From Lojkania enalia (taxonomy: Eukaryota; Ascomycota; Dothideomycetes; Pleosporales), in assembly GCA_010094045.1 (NCBI GenBank), contig ML986611.1, positions 124,001 through 188,000 of the forward strand: a stretch of 64,000 nt of DNA. The letters run 5' to 3'. A program made the translations under genes and the position numbers. Under the pieces are notes generated by a model that saw nothing but the letters and a program-made list of their open reading frames with translations, searched no databases and was not told where the DNA came from. Positions 43,578-54,981 of the stretch are shown piece by piece. The stretch's first letter is position 1. Each line of letters starts with the position of its first letter.

Positions 43578-44499
43578 CTGGATGGCGCGATAGAATTATT
43601 CGCTGTCGGGATAACGTTGATGTCCCCTGTAGTAGTGCCCCGATGTGTGGTGGGGGATTATGCAAAAGCCATACCAAAAGTTGGGGAATGAAAGACAAAT
43701 GGGCCGAAGGCCGCAGCCTTCGGGAGGCGATGATGGTGAAGAAAGATGGAAGGAGAGACAAACAGAATTTTGGACATCAAAACAGATGCGCTTACCTTTC
43801 CCATGCCGGGACGGATGGAGGACAGTAAATGTGAAGTTACGACGCAAGAGAGCGCGTAGACCTAAAACAAAAACAATTAGTCTTCTGAGCAGTTCGTAAC
43901 GAGAAAAAGGACAGATCTCAGCGTGAGAAGCGTGCTTGATTTAAAACGGAGAACAGCGCACGATGCTAACAAGAAAATCAAGAGACTAAAAAAGAACGCG
44001 AATTCAGTGAATATCACCTCTAAGGCACTGGAGTACATCGCACCGATCCATCATGACACAGCTAGAATAGAGTGGTATTGAATGCCACCATGAGTCTGAG
44101 AAGGAGATGCTTCACAAACACACGAGTGGAAGGAAGCATGGCGGCCATGTTGTGATGGCACTTACACTTTATTGCAGACAAGAGTGTTCGCGTAGACAAA
44201 CGTGGTTTGTATCGATTGGAAAGCGCCGTGGCTCACAGCAACGGACAATTTCACTTGTACTCTCTTTAGGTGTGTATTCCTGTTCTCGCCCCTTCCTCGT
44301 TCTCCGCGCGGCCTTCCTGACAATTCTCTGCGTGACGGTGATGTCGCGCCACTGTGCAGACGGCTGTCGCACCACTATCCTATCGATATTCAGGAAGAAC
44401 TACACACGCGGGCCCTCAGCTGACAACGGCTTCCATGTATACTGGGCACTATCTTGGGAAAAAAAGTTCTGATGTAGACACTCCACAAGATTCTCGATT
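43578..44499. other. 5' region of the disordered-protein gene and intergenic DNA
   Basis: Lies between the start of the 1285-aa gene and the stop of the MFS gene, both on the minus strand. Short frames overlap on both strands without domains. It is probably the promoter and 5' UTR of the 1285-aa gene. Confidence 0.4.
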
Positions 44500-46272
44500 T
44501 CATGCCGGGCGACCCGAATATTGATCATCATGAGTATGGCGGTTCATCGTTTCGAAGTTTAGGCTTTGTTCCAGGACAGGGGACGCCATAGGGCTGCTCA
44601 ATTCACTAGACTGCACCTCATCGTAGCTTGGTGCCGGCTTATCCTTGACTGATATAAGGAACGTAACAAGCGACATGAGCGCAAAGACAACCATAGCGAA
44701 TACGAATGGCATCCCAATCCATGGCTCACCGTGATCAATGCCCCATTGCAGCGCCGCAGCCAAGGTCGGTCCAGCAATCATGGACCCCACGTTCTCCATG
44801 ATCGCAATCACGGCAAACAGTCTGCCAATATCTGGTGAAGACTGTCCGCCAACGACGTAGATAGATATGCTCCGCATAGCCGCACCGTAGCCGGTGCCCA
44901 GGTTGTAGACAAGAAGGCCAATGATAAGAAGAGCCGGATCTGCAGAGGCAGCCATTAGGAAAAAAGAGAAGGCACTTAACAAGGCGCTGCCTCGAGCGAG
45001 CCATATATCTGCAAGGTGAGCGGGAAGTCGAACGACTCTGAGTAGGATAAGATTGACTACTGGAACACAGACTGTCAAGGCTACTAAGTTCGTTGCCGCT
45101 CGGAAAGAAAGCAAATAGTTTGCCTTCGCTATCTTCCAGTGATATCGTTTTGATGCGTATCGAATCAGCAAAGACAAAACCTGCCTTCCGATCCGGGAGG
45201 CAAAGAAGGTGAAGATGGCCAAGGTCACCTGGAGATCCCGCCGCAAAAACCGAAATGCGTCTTGAAAATGGTGTATCTGGGCCTTAGGGCCGAAAAGCTT
45301 GCGAATTTGCCGATGGCTAGGGCGCCGAATATTGATAGGCTCTCTGATAGGCTCCGACTGGTCGTCCTCAGGCTCTGGAAGATCTCGTAGATGCAATGTC
45401 TCGGGGAAGAAAATAGCGATGGAAATGCCCACTTGCTGGATGCCAAGAGCCAGAAGTAGGGGAAGCCAGGCCCCATTCTCCATCAAACGCGCAGCGATAA
45501 TGGGTGCCATCAACTCTGCTACCAAGACGCTAGCCATAAGATACACAAAGATAGCCGTTCTGTTGAGTAAGTTTGAGTCCTGAAGAATATCGATCCTCAT
45601 GTAAATCTCACCGTTTCTCTGGTGGACAAATATCCGAAACCATAGACAAGCCGATTGCAGTCGCGACCATCGGTCCACCACCTATCAGAAAGAAGATAGA
45701 GGAAACCCAAGTCAATTGCAGCGAAAAACTGCGAAACCAGCCTAAGCCCCCAATTAGCGCCAGCCTAAACCTCCTTGTGCCGACTCTAGGGCAAGCATAC
45801 AAATGAACAATACCCAACTAGAGCTCAATTGTAATCCCAAAAGACTCGACGCAAGCACCCACTTCCGCCCATACTTGTCTGCCAGAGTCCCGAACGGCAC
45901 CGCCAGCAGTATTCCCGGTATGGCATCAAAGAGATCCTGCCACCCGAAGATAGAAGCCAGTTTCTGTTGTATCTCATCTTCCTTGCAGTATTCCTCGTTG
46001 ACCGTGCCATCCGGGAGTATCTTGCTCGGGTCCTGTTCTCGATAGTACCTTTCGCAGAGATTCGCTTCGAAGACGCGTGTCTTTGGCCCTTCGGCAAGGA
46101 ATTCTCCAATGTCGACGATTGCGATGAGGACGAAGACTAGGACACAAAGAAGGACCCAAGGCTTAGATTTCTTCTTGGGCGGTTCAAGGAGGGAGGGAGC
46201 AGTCTCGGAGGCAGTCGACGACAGCAATGGGGCTGCTTCGGAGACTCGCAGCGCAACAGGGGCCGTCATCAT
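44500..46272 (-). CDS. MFS transporter (DHA1-like drug/metabolite efflux type)
   Basis: Inferred exons are 46272-45785, 45728-45612 and 45559-44500, giving 554 aa, with introns of 56 and 52 bp closing in phase 2. A basic cytoplasmic N-terminus (PPKKKSKPW) is followed by TM1, an extracellular loop with CERYY and EEYCKEDE, GIPGILLAVPFGTLADKYGRKW (the MFS A-motif loop between TM2 and TM3) and further helices. A long hydrophilic central loop (PEPEDDQSEPIREPIN) precedes a second six-helix half. The C-terminal tail is polar. Two consecutive ATGs open the frame; the first is used. It resembles uncharacterised fungal plasma-membrane MFS proteins; substrate unknown. Confidence 0.85.
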
Positions 46273-46559
46273 GAGCGACGTTCAAGGTGTGGGAATCTTC
46301 AGCGCGGTTCCAGGGAAATCACAAAGAACATAACGTTCTTCCTAAGCGAGTGGCCTGCCTAAGCGAGTGGTCCACCTAACCTGCTTCAAGCGACTCTACA
46401 TGCGTATATATGAACAACGCAGCAAAATACTATTAATACAGTAGCTATTCTAGTTTAAGCAGTATCTACAGTATTCCTTTTACAGGCACGTGAGTTATGC
46501 CCAAGCTCCCTGCAGTGAGTACAGGGCGCTAAAGCCTGCCTGCTGGCATCTAATCGTGC

Positions 46560-48230
46560 CCTGCCTTGACGCCATTCGCTCTCTAGCTACTACTTAACGT
46601 CCTTTTGAGCGATAATATCCTCTCCTTCTGCCCTTATTGAGATGCCTTGCTTCTGAATGCGCTTCTCTTTGTGCTGTTTACGCTTTATGGCTGCCTCATT
46701 TGCCCTCTCAAGAGTAGAGACTTGATCGCTTAGCAGGACCATTATATACGCTATCATTTCAGCGCCTTTTCCAAGCTGATGGACTAATTGAATAATTGAT
46801 ATAGGAGAAGAATCTTGATACCTTCGAATCCGATCACAAACTAGCGCTGACTGAGCACCTAGCTCGCGTGTGTTGCTAGGGGTTTAAGACTCGTATAGAG
46901 CCTCTAGTATAGTTGGCAGTGGCGGTGTTCTAGGTCTTATATTCGGCTTTAGAAGCGCCACCTCTGGATTGTATAGTACTAGGCCAGCGCCTCGAAAGCT
47001 AGCGTAGATATTAGCCTCCGTAATCGCCTACTCATAGGCTGTATAGAAGGCTGGTAGAGACTTGCGCTTTATAGTATGGCTCATATAGCTGCGTACGAGG
47101 CGAGTAATCTAATCTCCATATGCGCGCTTTAACGGCAAGAAGTAACTAATATCAAGTGGCTGTAGGAGGTGCGATAAATAAGACGGTATATAGAGAGTAT
47201 GGATTTTATTCTCTTTACAGAGCTTCTAAAATTCGAGAGAGTTACGGTTTTCGTGGCTATTGATAACTAGTAGCTGCTATACGCCTCCTCGACGATCCTT
47301 TATCTACGTAATAAAGTGATTTAGCTAAGCGACTTTTGACTTATTAGTCGTCTAGCCGTTATTACTAACTGTAATAGCTCAGTTGTGTGGTGTATTCTCT
47401 TAATACGAAGCAGAGAGGTGGTATTTACTAGCAAAGATAATAAAGGGTGGAATTATCTATCTAATAGCGTTAATTCTATAGATTACTATAATCTACTTAT
47501 AATTACCTGGCTAGATCCCCTTTAGTCTGCTATACCTCTCCGAGCTACTAATAACTAGCCGAGCTAATATCTTACCTATTATAAAGCCCGTCTTATTAAA
47601 GTTATAAGTATCCTTGTTACAGATACTCTATATAGCCTTAGTACGCGCTATTAGATTAAACCAGGCTTTAGGAGTCTTAGAATCCTTATATAGGGCTCTC
47701 TACTAAGTATACGGTCAATTAAAACATGTTGTAAGGCTACCTGTCCGCTGAACAAAGTTATGTGAAGCGTCACGTAGGCAGGAAGCTTGAGGAGCCAAAA
47801 AGGGGTACAAGATAATATTCTTAGAGAGAAAGAGAACGAAAGGCGAATCCTTAAGGAGTAATCCTTAGGACTCGGGAACGTATATATCTAGATGCCCACG
47901 TGACCCGTAGGTCAACCAAGCCAGCGCCAAGGGTGCCCTGTGGGGTACCCGAGGCCTACCCGTGGAGGGCAATTGCAAACGGCCCGTTACAAGTTCTTTG
48001 GCTAATATCTACTAACCTGCCCACCAGCGCGCTTAGCAAGCAGCTTATCCACTATATCCCGTACATCATCTAGAGGAGGCATAAATCCTCCTAAATCTAG
48101 GTTTAGTATACGCTTAAAAATTACCTTCTCTTATGGATTAGTAAGCTTCTTTAAGTTAGGCTCGCAATCGCGTCGCGCAATGGTTCCAGCGTGTCGTCGT
48201 CGAATCGTCGTTCGGGGGTACTAGAAGGTC
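46560..48230 (-). pseudogene. Dead Fot1/pogo-family transposase, copy 2
   Basis: Fragments in changing frames match the copy 1 transposase: PPFIIFASKYHLSA near 47430, LVINSHENRNSLEF near 47250 (Asp to Asn at the catalytic position) and the N-terminal segment near 48100-48160. Multiple TAG stops and an insertion at 47730-47991 break it. Confidence 0.7.
47730..47991 (-). mobile_element. LTR-like insertion inside Fot1-type copy 2
   Basis: A 262-bp segment with TG...CA ends (minus strand TGTAACGGGCC ... CCTTACA) interrupts the transposase relic where copy 1 is continuous. It is GC-richer than its host and so less affected by RIP-type mutation, hence probably younger. No clean target duplication is seen, and about 27 bp present in copy 1 are missing at the junction, so insertion was accompanied or followed by a deletion. 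Identity as a solo LTR is an inference from the ends and size. Confidence 0.5.
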
Positions 48231-48402
48231 GACGCAGCGCGCCTCGCGCTTAGGATCTGCTTCTGATCGATAGCTGAGATAGCAAGGGTAATATTTGCTT
48301 TATTGCATGTTAATTGAGTTGTAATGGACTGAGCAATTATATTTAAAGTTAATGCATTGCAAAAAATTGATAAGATGGGCCACTCACTTAGGAAGTACGT
48401 TA

Positions 48403-49384
48403 GGGAGACAAAGAAGGGCGCGAGGTAATAAATTTTCGCAGCGCCAGAGTTACATTGCGTTATCAAGACGCACGCGAATTCCATGCCCATGTCAAACGTG
48501 GCCGTCACTTGCGGCTGAAAGGAGCTCTTGACGCTTGGAGTTAAATCGGACTAGGGACAGAGTCCTCTGACGGCGTTTCTCATGGTGATCAAACAAGATT
48601 GGTGTTGGCCGCCGAGTCAACCACTATTTTCTGACTTCAACTCTTGGGATATCTACTACTGTAAGCTCGGGTCACATGCCTGATCAGCTATGCAGCCTTG
48701 ACTAAGCAGTCTCATGTACTATATATTCCCCCACCGTACCTTGACCGAGAGGTCAAGGACATCATCAATACATCCATCAATACCACCCTATACGGTCTCC
48801 ACCCACTCTTACTTACAATTACATGCCTTGATATGTTGAGTATATATCAACCAACCGGGTATGATTTCCGGAACAATGATGTGTGGAAGGCAATCATACT
48901 TGCATATATCTCTTTGAATTGAAACCACAGGTACACTCGAGAACGATAGGTATATTAAATTAAGAGGTTGAACTTTTGAAATGGATGTGTTCCAGTCCGA
49001 GACGCCCAGTTCATGTATTGGTGCATTTTCCAGCCTATCTTCTCATTTACTACTCTTATAGCGTTCTTCGCGTATTTCAGTCAAGTCATCTTGAAATCTC
49101 TCCAACTTAAAACCTGTCCTTTCGGACACTCCACTCCAGCCTCCCCTGAAAGAGACCGCTATTTTCCTCCATTAATTCACGGAGATTTTTAGCATGCTGA
49201 ATTGAAGGCATATTAGATTGGAAACTACCTCATTGGTAAAATTTTTTCTTTTTTATCGCAATTGCACAATGGCCCCGTGCGCAAGACGTGACCTCATCGC
49301 CAGTGAAAGTAGTCGCCTGGCAGGGCTTTCGTTTACCGCACACCGCAAACGTGCCCAACCCCGCGATGGGCATAGTAACACCCA
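48403..49384. other. Intergenic region, no gene seen
   Basis: Short frames only (48698-48922 is the longest), no domains, moderately AT-rich. Confidence 0.45.
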
Positions 49385-49471
49385 ATGGACCACATTGTTT
49401 TCCTCCAAAGATCTCCCAACTGCCTTCTTGTCCAAGGAACTTCTGCGAATTCCAATCGCTCTCAGCCGAGC

Positions 49472-50263
49472 ATGACGACCTTTCCCTCTTCGGCGCTCAC
49501 AGTGGCCATTCCGCCCTCTCTCTCTCCTTCATCTAATTCTCCTTCTTCTTCCGCGCCAGTTATTGGCTTTCTTTCGCTTTCTAGCGAAATTCGGAACAAG
49601 ATCTACATCAACATCATCCTCGTTTCGTCGCCCTCCGTCAAGTTTCCTTTAGAACCTGAACTCGCTCCTAATTGCCGCATCTTTCTCCCTGGGCTGTCAG
49701 CTTTAGCTTACACATCTACCCAGATGTACATCGAGTTTGCCTCTCTATGGTTCTTAAAATCCGATATCCTCGACATCTGCACCTTCCAACAGCTTTGGTA
49801 CATGCAGAACGTGCTCGACACCTTCAAGGACAGTTACAACGATGGTTTCGTCACTCGAGTCTCCTTTCCGAGCTTCTTCAGCATGGCAACTAGCACCTCA
49901 CGAGCCACAGAGATTCTGGACTTCTGCTACTTCGCCAATGTCAAGGAACTTCGCTTCACTCTTAAGGCCGCAAACTTTATGAAGTACGTACAAGTACTAG
50001 GAGCTACTTCACCAGCAAGATCAGTAGATTGGTTGGTAGAACACTACGACTTCTACCGGATTCTTCAATTGCCGCGGATTGAAAAGATTGTAGTGCTTGT
50101 TGATGGAGCAGATACGGATGTGTGGGTCCCATTGCAAGGGGTCGGAGAGTGGGTGGTGGACAAGTTTTCGGGGGTTGCTTCTGTTGGAAGTGTGAGGGTA
50201 AACATGGCCTTTGTATACGAGCTAGATTTATCTGTGTGTACCATCAAGATTCAGTATATCTGA
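49472..50263 (+). CDS. F-box/2EXR-like hypothetical protein (263 aa)
   Basis: Single exon. After a Ser/Pro-rich start, the VIGFLSLSSEIRNKIYINIIL segment is the 2EXR/F-box-like signature (FxxLPxEIRNxIY). The remainder includes a conserved-looking LSALAYTSTQMYIEFASLWF helix pair and VKELRFTL. ATG 49472 has A at -3. An in-frame ATG at 49385 would add 29 residues and cannot be excluded. It is related in architecture to the protein at 38805-39518 and to the decayed gene that follows. Role unknown; the family is lineage-expanded in filamentous fungi. Confidence 0.65.
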   Translation: MTTFPSSALTVAIPPSLSPSSNSPSSSAPVIGFLSLSSEIRNKIYINIILVSSPSVKFPLEPELAPNCRIFLPGLSALAYTSTQMYIEFASLWFLKSDILDICTFQQLWYMQNVLDTFKDSYNDGFVTRVSFPSFFSMATSTSRATEILDFCYFANVKELRFTLKAANFMKYVQVLGATSPARSVDWLVEHYDFYRILQLPRIEKIVVLVDGADTDVWVPLQGVGEWVVDKFSGVASVGSVRVNMAFVYELDLSVCTIKIQYI

Positions 50264-50733
50264 AGGAAGTTTAGGCTGGGAAGAGGTTAGTGTTGATGTC
50301 ATAGAGTTACGGGATAGATATGGTATGGTTACTAGATAGCCATCTCTTCAAGAATGAAATCTGTTTATAATATAGCTACAACCTCATTTTTCTTCCTTAA
50401 CTTAAGAAACTATGCCTATTTAACCCTATCTACAAGAAGTTTAAGTTTATAACGGCATTAAACTAAAAAAGACAGTGCTATAGGAATAGCTACAACCTAA
50501 CAATCTCATAGTGGATTAAAGTGAAAGAAAATTAGGCCGCCACATTCTTGTGACCCTTGTACTATTTCACCACACATGTCTTAGCACATGACGTAACTCC
50601 CCTTCACCTGCAATTTCTGCTCCGCCGTCTAGTTTATATATCCCTCTTCCTTTCCCTCTTCTTCTCCTCCACACCACCAGTGTGGGCCATAACATAGGCG
50701 CCCCAAATTTCACGCCTACGTATCTCCATCAAC

Positions 50734-51425
50734 ATGTCTTCACACCGCAACACTCAATCTGCTCCTCCAGAGGGCAACCTCCTTATCGTGGACCCTCCAC
50801 ACCGCCTATCCACATGGCAGAGATCTACCATACACTCTAGACCGAGCATTTACTGCTCACAGCAGGCATGCCCCCACTCACCCCCACCACCACTAGCATC
50901 CTCCTCGTGCAAGACGGCCTAGCTCGCAGCAACAGCGCGAACAGGCATCAATTCTTCTTGCACTTCGGCTACCAAGTAGACACCGCCATCTACTTCTACC
51001 AAAGACTGCCATACCTAGCCGCGGTTGTCTTCGAGATCTCGACCGCGGTCACGCTCAATTACTTCCGGATTATCATCAACTACCCAGCGATGCCGCACGC
51101 CCGCGCCCACATCACCAATCTCCAGTTCCCGCGCTTCTACTGGTTCTCCGGCGTCCAGCCTAGCAGGCCCGTCAACACCATGCTCGACTTCGCCGCCACG
51201 CTCCCCAACCTCAGCCAGCTGACGACCCGCTTGCACACTGCTGGCTTGACCGCTCCCACGCTCACCGCTGCTTAGTAGAATCGCTTCCTCGCCATGGACC
51301 TAGATGCCGCAGCCTGCTACCGCTCTATCAGGTTATTACGCCTTGAAGTCATCGCCTCGGGGGTCCTGACTAGTAACTTATCAGCAGAGGACCCAGTAGA
51401 GTTCCTCATATAGATCCGTGGCTGA
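50734..51425 (+). pseudogene. Decayed F-box/2EXR-like gene
   Basis: The best-conserved frame reads AEIYHTL, then TEHLLLTAGMPPLTPTTTSILLV and a long alpha/beta region (50868-51272). It continues past the stops as NRFLAMDLDAAACYRSIRLLRLEVI. Four in-frame TAG codons interrupt it, at 50838, 51273, 51276 and 51411; each could derive from CAG or TGG by a single transition of RIP type. An ATG at 50734 opens a different frame, so a frameshift is also likely. The piece 50868-51275 would look like a 135-aa gene if taken alone, but the flanking similarity argues for a relic. Confidence 0.5.
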
Positions 51426-51712
51426 CTGAGGCAGGGCTTTTGATAGCACCCTAGAGTAGGCATCGTAGTCGTTGTCAATATAGTCAGTGGTAAGGACTAA
51501 GCGCATTTGGCGCCTTAGGGAGGATGAAAGGGTTGGTATTTAGGATCTTTATTGCTTTTTGTGGTATTATTAGTTAGAAGCATAGGAGAGATGTATATAT
51601 AAAGAAAAAATAAAATTTCATTACCCTCGATTTCTGCTTCAGCATGCTTCCTAGACCTATAATAACCTTTGTATCACCTCCTATTGGGATATTATCTATA
51701 TTAGGTTCATAC
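51426..51712. other. Short intergenic spacer
   Basis: 3' flank shared by the decayed F-box-like gene and the lipase gene, which end toward each other. No feature seen. Confidence 0.4.
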
Positions 51713-53846
51713 CTATCCTTTCTTTGTGCTCCTCTTCTTACTCTTCTTTTCGGCGCCGTCAACGGTATTTCCACTTCCCTCACCACGTCCAAGACTACTA
51801 ACAACACCACTGACAGCCTTACCAACACCCAAACTGATACCACGTTCTCCAAAGAGACTCCCTTTCCCACTCTTCTGACTATCAATACTCAAACGGCTCG
51901 AGCTCTTGTGTAAAGTAGGGGTAGTGGGCTCACTATGACCTGTTCCCGCAACTTCATCAGAACTCCACCACCCTTCCGGCCTCGAGGTAGAGGATTTGGT
52001 GATCTGTGACGCATCTACTGATACGGCAGGGGAATCCGAGTTCATGCGGACCGGTACCTTTGAAGCCGGCGGAGGGAACGTAGTAGTGCCACGACTAGGC
52101 GAGTGCTGATGTTCAGACAACGCTGAAGCATACGAGCTCGCTGGATGTGGAATTCTGGACGCCTGGGCGGCTGCTGGTTGAGGTTGGGGAGCCTGGTTTT
52201 CTTGTTGGTCGGTAAAAGATATCCGACGCGTGGTTTGGCTGACCTTCTTCGCTCTAAAAACGGCGGGGGTGGATGAGCTTTCGTCGCCCCCATCATCGCC
52301 TTCTGGGCCAGGTAGAGCACCTGATTCGGGTAGCAAGCCGCGATAGTTAACTGGGGAGCGATAACGCTTTTCTTTACGCGGCTCGATACCATGTCCATCG
52401 GTGCTGGCGAACTCGTCCAGGGCATCCAAAACGTGAGGGAAGACCAGTTGGTCGACTGAGGAAGCCCACAGGAAGTCCAGGTGCTCGTAATGTGGAATCT
52501 CTTTTGCAATGGTATGCCTCGGTAGCTCCTTCAGCATGACATTGATATCAACTAAGCTATCCGAGCCCCCGTAAACCAATACGATTGGCGTTTTGATATT
52601 TCTCGTTGGAAATTTGGCCACTTTGTAATATTTGGCCCGGTTCGACACTATCGGATTCGGGGCTTCATCATCGTACATCTGGAAAACCCCATTGCGAATG
52701 ATCTGAAACCAGTGGACAACGCTTTTCGTAGAGGTATAGGAGTATAAATGTGTATACGAGGCGAGTTTCTGTTGCGGCGAAATGTTGGATCCAGTCCATC
52801 CAAAGAGAAATCTCAACGATGTATCAATCAGTCGGACAAATATAGGAGGGTATAGAATTGATTGCCACATAGTGGTAGACCCAAGGATATATCGTCGGCC
52901 AAACGCAAGAAACAAAAGGTCGGGAGAGGCCTTGACCAATGAATCTACGATGGGAGACGTTAGGCCTTTCGGAGACATAGCTGGGGCGAGCGCAATAAAT
53001 ACGTCTATTTTGTCGTTTAAATCTGGGTGGATGGATAATGTTGCAAAGGCCTGTGCTGTTCCTTGAGAGAAGCCAATATAAGATAAGGATGACTGATGGG
53101 TGGTTCTCAAGATGTAGGCAATAGAGTCAGGAATATCGTGGAATGCGAATTGATCCATGCTAAAGTCCCAAAAGGCAGCCGAAGTTGGAGCTGTGCGAAT
53201 GTTCTTCTTCGAGTATTTGTTCCCTCTATTATTGCCAAGCTGTCCCACATCAGTAAATGTGTCACTACGCAGGTATCCGTCGCATGTCGGACAGAGCCTC
53301 CAGAACGCAGCAATCAGCAGCCAAACTTACCCAAACATCGTACCCCCGTTCTACCAGCTCAAACGGCAAGCATCTCTGCCTCTCCGTCAAACAAACCCAG
53401 ACGTCACTGTTCATCATAAGTCCGTGGTGTAAATACACCACTTTCTTCTTAATGCCACCCTTATGCGGTCCAGCATTGACTCTGACATCCTCCTCGCCCC
53501 TGCGCCAACCCAGCCGGTGTAGACCAAGTAGATATCCATCTCCTGTTTGAACAATGTGTTCCTCGGCATAGTACCCATGCAATTCACAGAGTTCCGCGAA
53601 ATCAGATGCATTTGCAATAGCAGACCAGACTGCTTTATTCCTCTGACGATTTCGGCGCGAGGAGGGAGAAGACAGATAATTGAAAAGCCGTCGCGTGAGA
53701 CGATAGCAGACGTTGATAATCGGCGCCGGGAGCGCGAGGGTTATGATCGAGATCAATGATTCAAGCGCTACAAGGATGATGGAGATGACTAGAGCAAAAT
53801 ACTGGTGTATATGGAGGCGCGACAGAAACGGAATATGGAGTGCCAT
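51713..53846 (-). CDS. Acid-lipase/steryl ester hydrolase family protein (Tgl1/Yeh type)
   Basis: Inferred exons are 53846-53331 and 53239-51713, giving 680 aa, with a 91-bp phase-0 intron. A hydrophobic N-terminal segment (about residues 15-48) should anchor it in the ER or lipid-droplet membrane. The AB-hydrolase lipase N-terminal domain follows: LCELHGYYAEEHIVQTGDGYLLGLHRL, then HHGLMMNSDVWV and WVLGNNRGNKYS across the intron. The catalytic triad is visible as Ser230 in YIGFSQG, Asp in YGGSDSLVD and His in HYEHLDFLW. The C-terminal ~230 aa is a Ser/Pro-rich tail. The family hydrolyses sterol esters or triacylglycerols. It is divergent from PET191. Confidence 0.9.
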
Positions 53847-54293
53847 ACCGGCGACGGTCGCGAGGATCGTTCGGCCGTCCTAAATCGGCGATGGGTGGGG
53901 AATCAACGGCGCCGTTAAACGTAGTCCTATGTTTGATAAGAAAAGGTGGAATGCGGGTCAAGAAGTAGTTAGGGACGACGCCCGTTGACCATGCGGTCAG
54001 AAGTCAAGCAAAATGCAGCCACGAAGCGAGAACACTATGACCCAGAGTGAAGGCATAGTGTTAGGACAGTGCTGTTGGAAGAATGACGTTGAAGACGGAT
54101 GATCCATTAGACATGTGATGCCGTTGAAGCTTCAGGGATACTGCCGTCGGGCCGGCCTTGGCATGGAGGTCCGGCCGCCCCATTCTGCAAGTGAACGACT
54201 GGACTGAACGACCCGATATGCAGCAGACCAGCAACAACCAATGAACCGGTGACAAGATATACATCTCAATTAGATTGAGAAAAGACATCAATC
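53847..54293. promoter_or_regulatory. Divergent promoter of the lipase and PET191 genes
   Basis: A CCAAT box lies at 54238-54242, about 50 bp before the PET191 start codon. CCAAT is the site of the Hap complex, which commonly controls respiratory genes in fungi; its use here is an inference. Confidence 0.4.
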
Positions 54294-54981
54294 ATGCCTC
54301 AGTCTTGCAAGGACATACGTAAGTCTCTATCGTCTAGTCTCTAGATTTCCGCTCTCCATTCCCATATTCGATCATTGCTTTCGCCAACAGAATTATGCTC
54401 ACCAGAGTACGACTAACGCAACGGCTTCTCTACAGGCGCAGCACTAGCATTCTGCCTACAGAATTCTGACTGCATAATGGTACTACCCATCTCCACAACC
54501 CTCCAATAACCGCCGCCACGTTCCCAGCTCACCTACACCTCCTGCAGGTCGAACGACACCAACCCGGCGAATGCCTCCGTCCTCCCCTTAAATACACGTT
54601 ACCAACCCAGTGTCAGCAGCTCCAGAAGGGTACGTTAGACAGCTTCTTACTCTGCCTCCTCACAAGCCAGGCACCTCCAGCACATCTCTCCTACATTTAA
54701 TCACCAAACCCCCTCGGAGTTCTTAAGCGCGCCCTTCTAACAAAACTTCAGGCTACGCCGAATGCAAAAGGGGTCTCATAGACATGCGAAAGCGCTTCCG
54801 AGGCAACAGACCAATATCCGTCGCCGCCGCCGGCCGTCTCGAAACCGGGGAGTTCGCACCGAAAGACGACAAAGAAGGCACGATCGAAGAGAAAGGATAC
54901 ATGCTCTATGCCGGACGACCGTACAAAAACGTTAGGGAAACAAAGGGTGAGGACGACCCTGAGGCGAACAACAAGGAGTAG
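54294..54981 (+). CDS. PET191: PET191 / COA5 cytochrome c oxidase assembly factor
   Basis: Four inferred exons: 54294-54318, 54436-54479, 54548-54629 and 54752-54981, giving 126 aa; introns of 117, 68 and 122 bp close in phase. The protein reads MPQSCKDIRAALAFCLQNSDC, then HQPGECLRPP, LPTQCQQLQKGYAECKRGLIDMRKRFRGNRP, the characteristic twin-cysteine (CHCH-type) PET191 core, followed by an acidic C-terminal extension. The family is imported into the mitochondrial intermembrane space and is needed for complex IV assembly. The gene is invisible as a single open frame except for its last exon, so it is easily missed. Confidence 0.93.

Larger units (their letters stand above)
46333..48400 (-). mobile_element. 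RIP-degraded pogo/Fot1-type DNA transposon, copy 2, with an LTR-like insertion
   Basis: The element is bounded by TA duplications (46331-46332 and 48401-48402). The left end reads ACGTTCTTCCTAAGCGAGTG and the right end is its near-perfect inverse (inward ACGTACTTCCTAAGTGAGTG). The relic transposase runs on the minus strand and aligns along its length with copy 1, for example the GACGCGATTGCGAGCC segment near 48157 and a degenerate LLVINSHE catalytic segment near 47250. Without the inserted 262 bp it is about 1.8 kb, like copy 1. It begins only about 60 bp from the start codon of the MFS gene. Confidence 0.82.

Noticed and set aside
50868..51275. 135-aa frame as an intact gene
   Set aside because: Family-like sequence continues on both sides through TAG stops, so it is better explained as part of a pseudogene.
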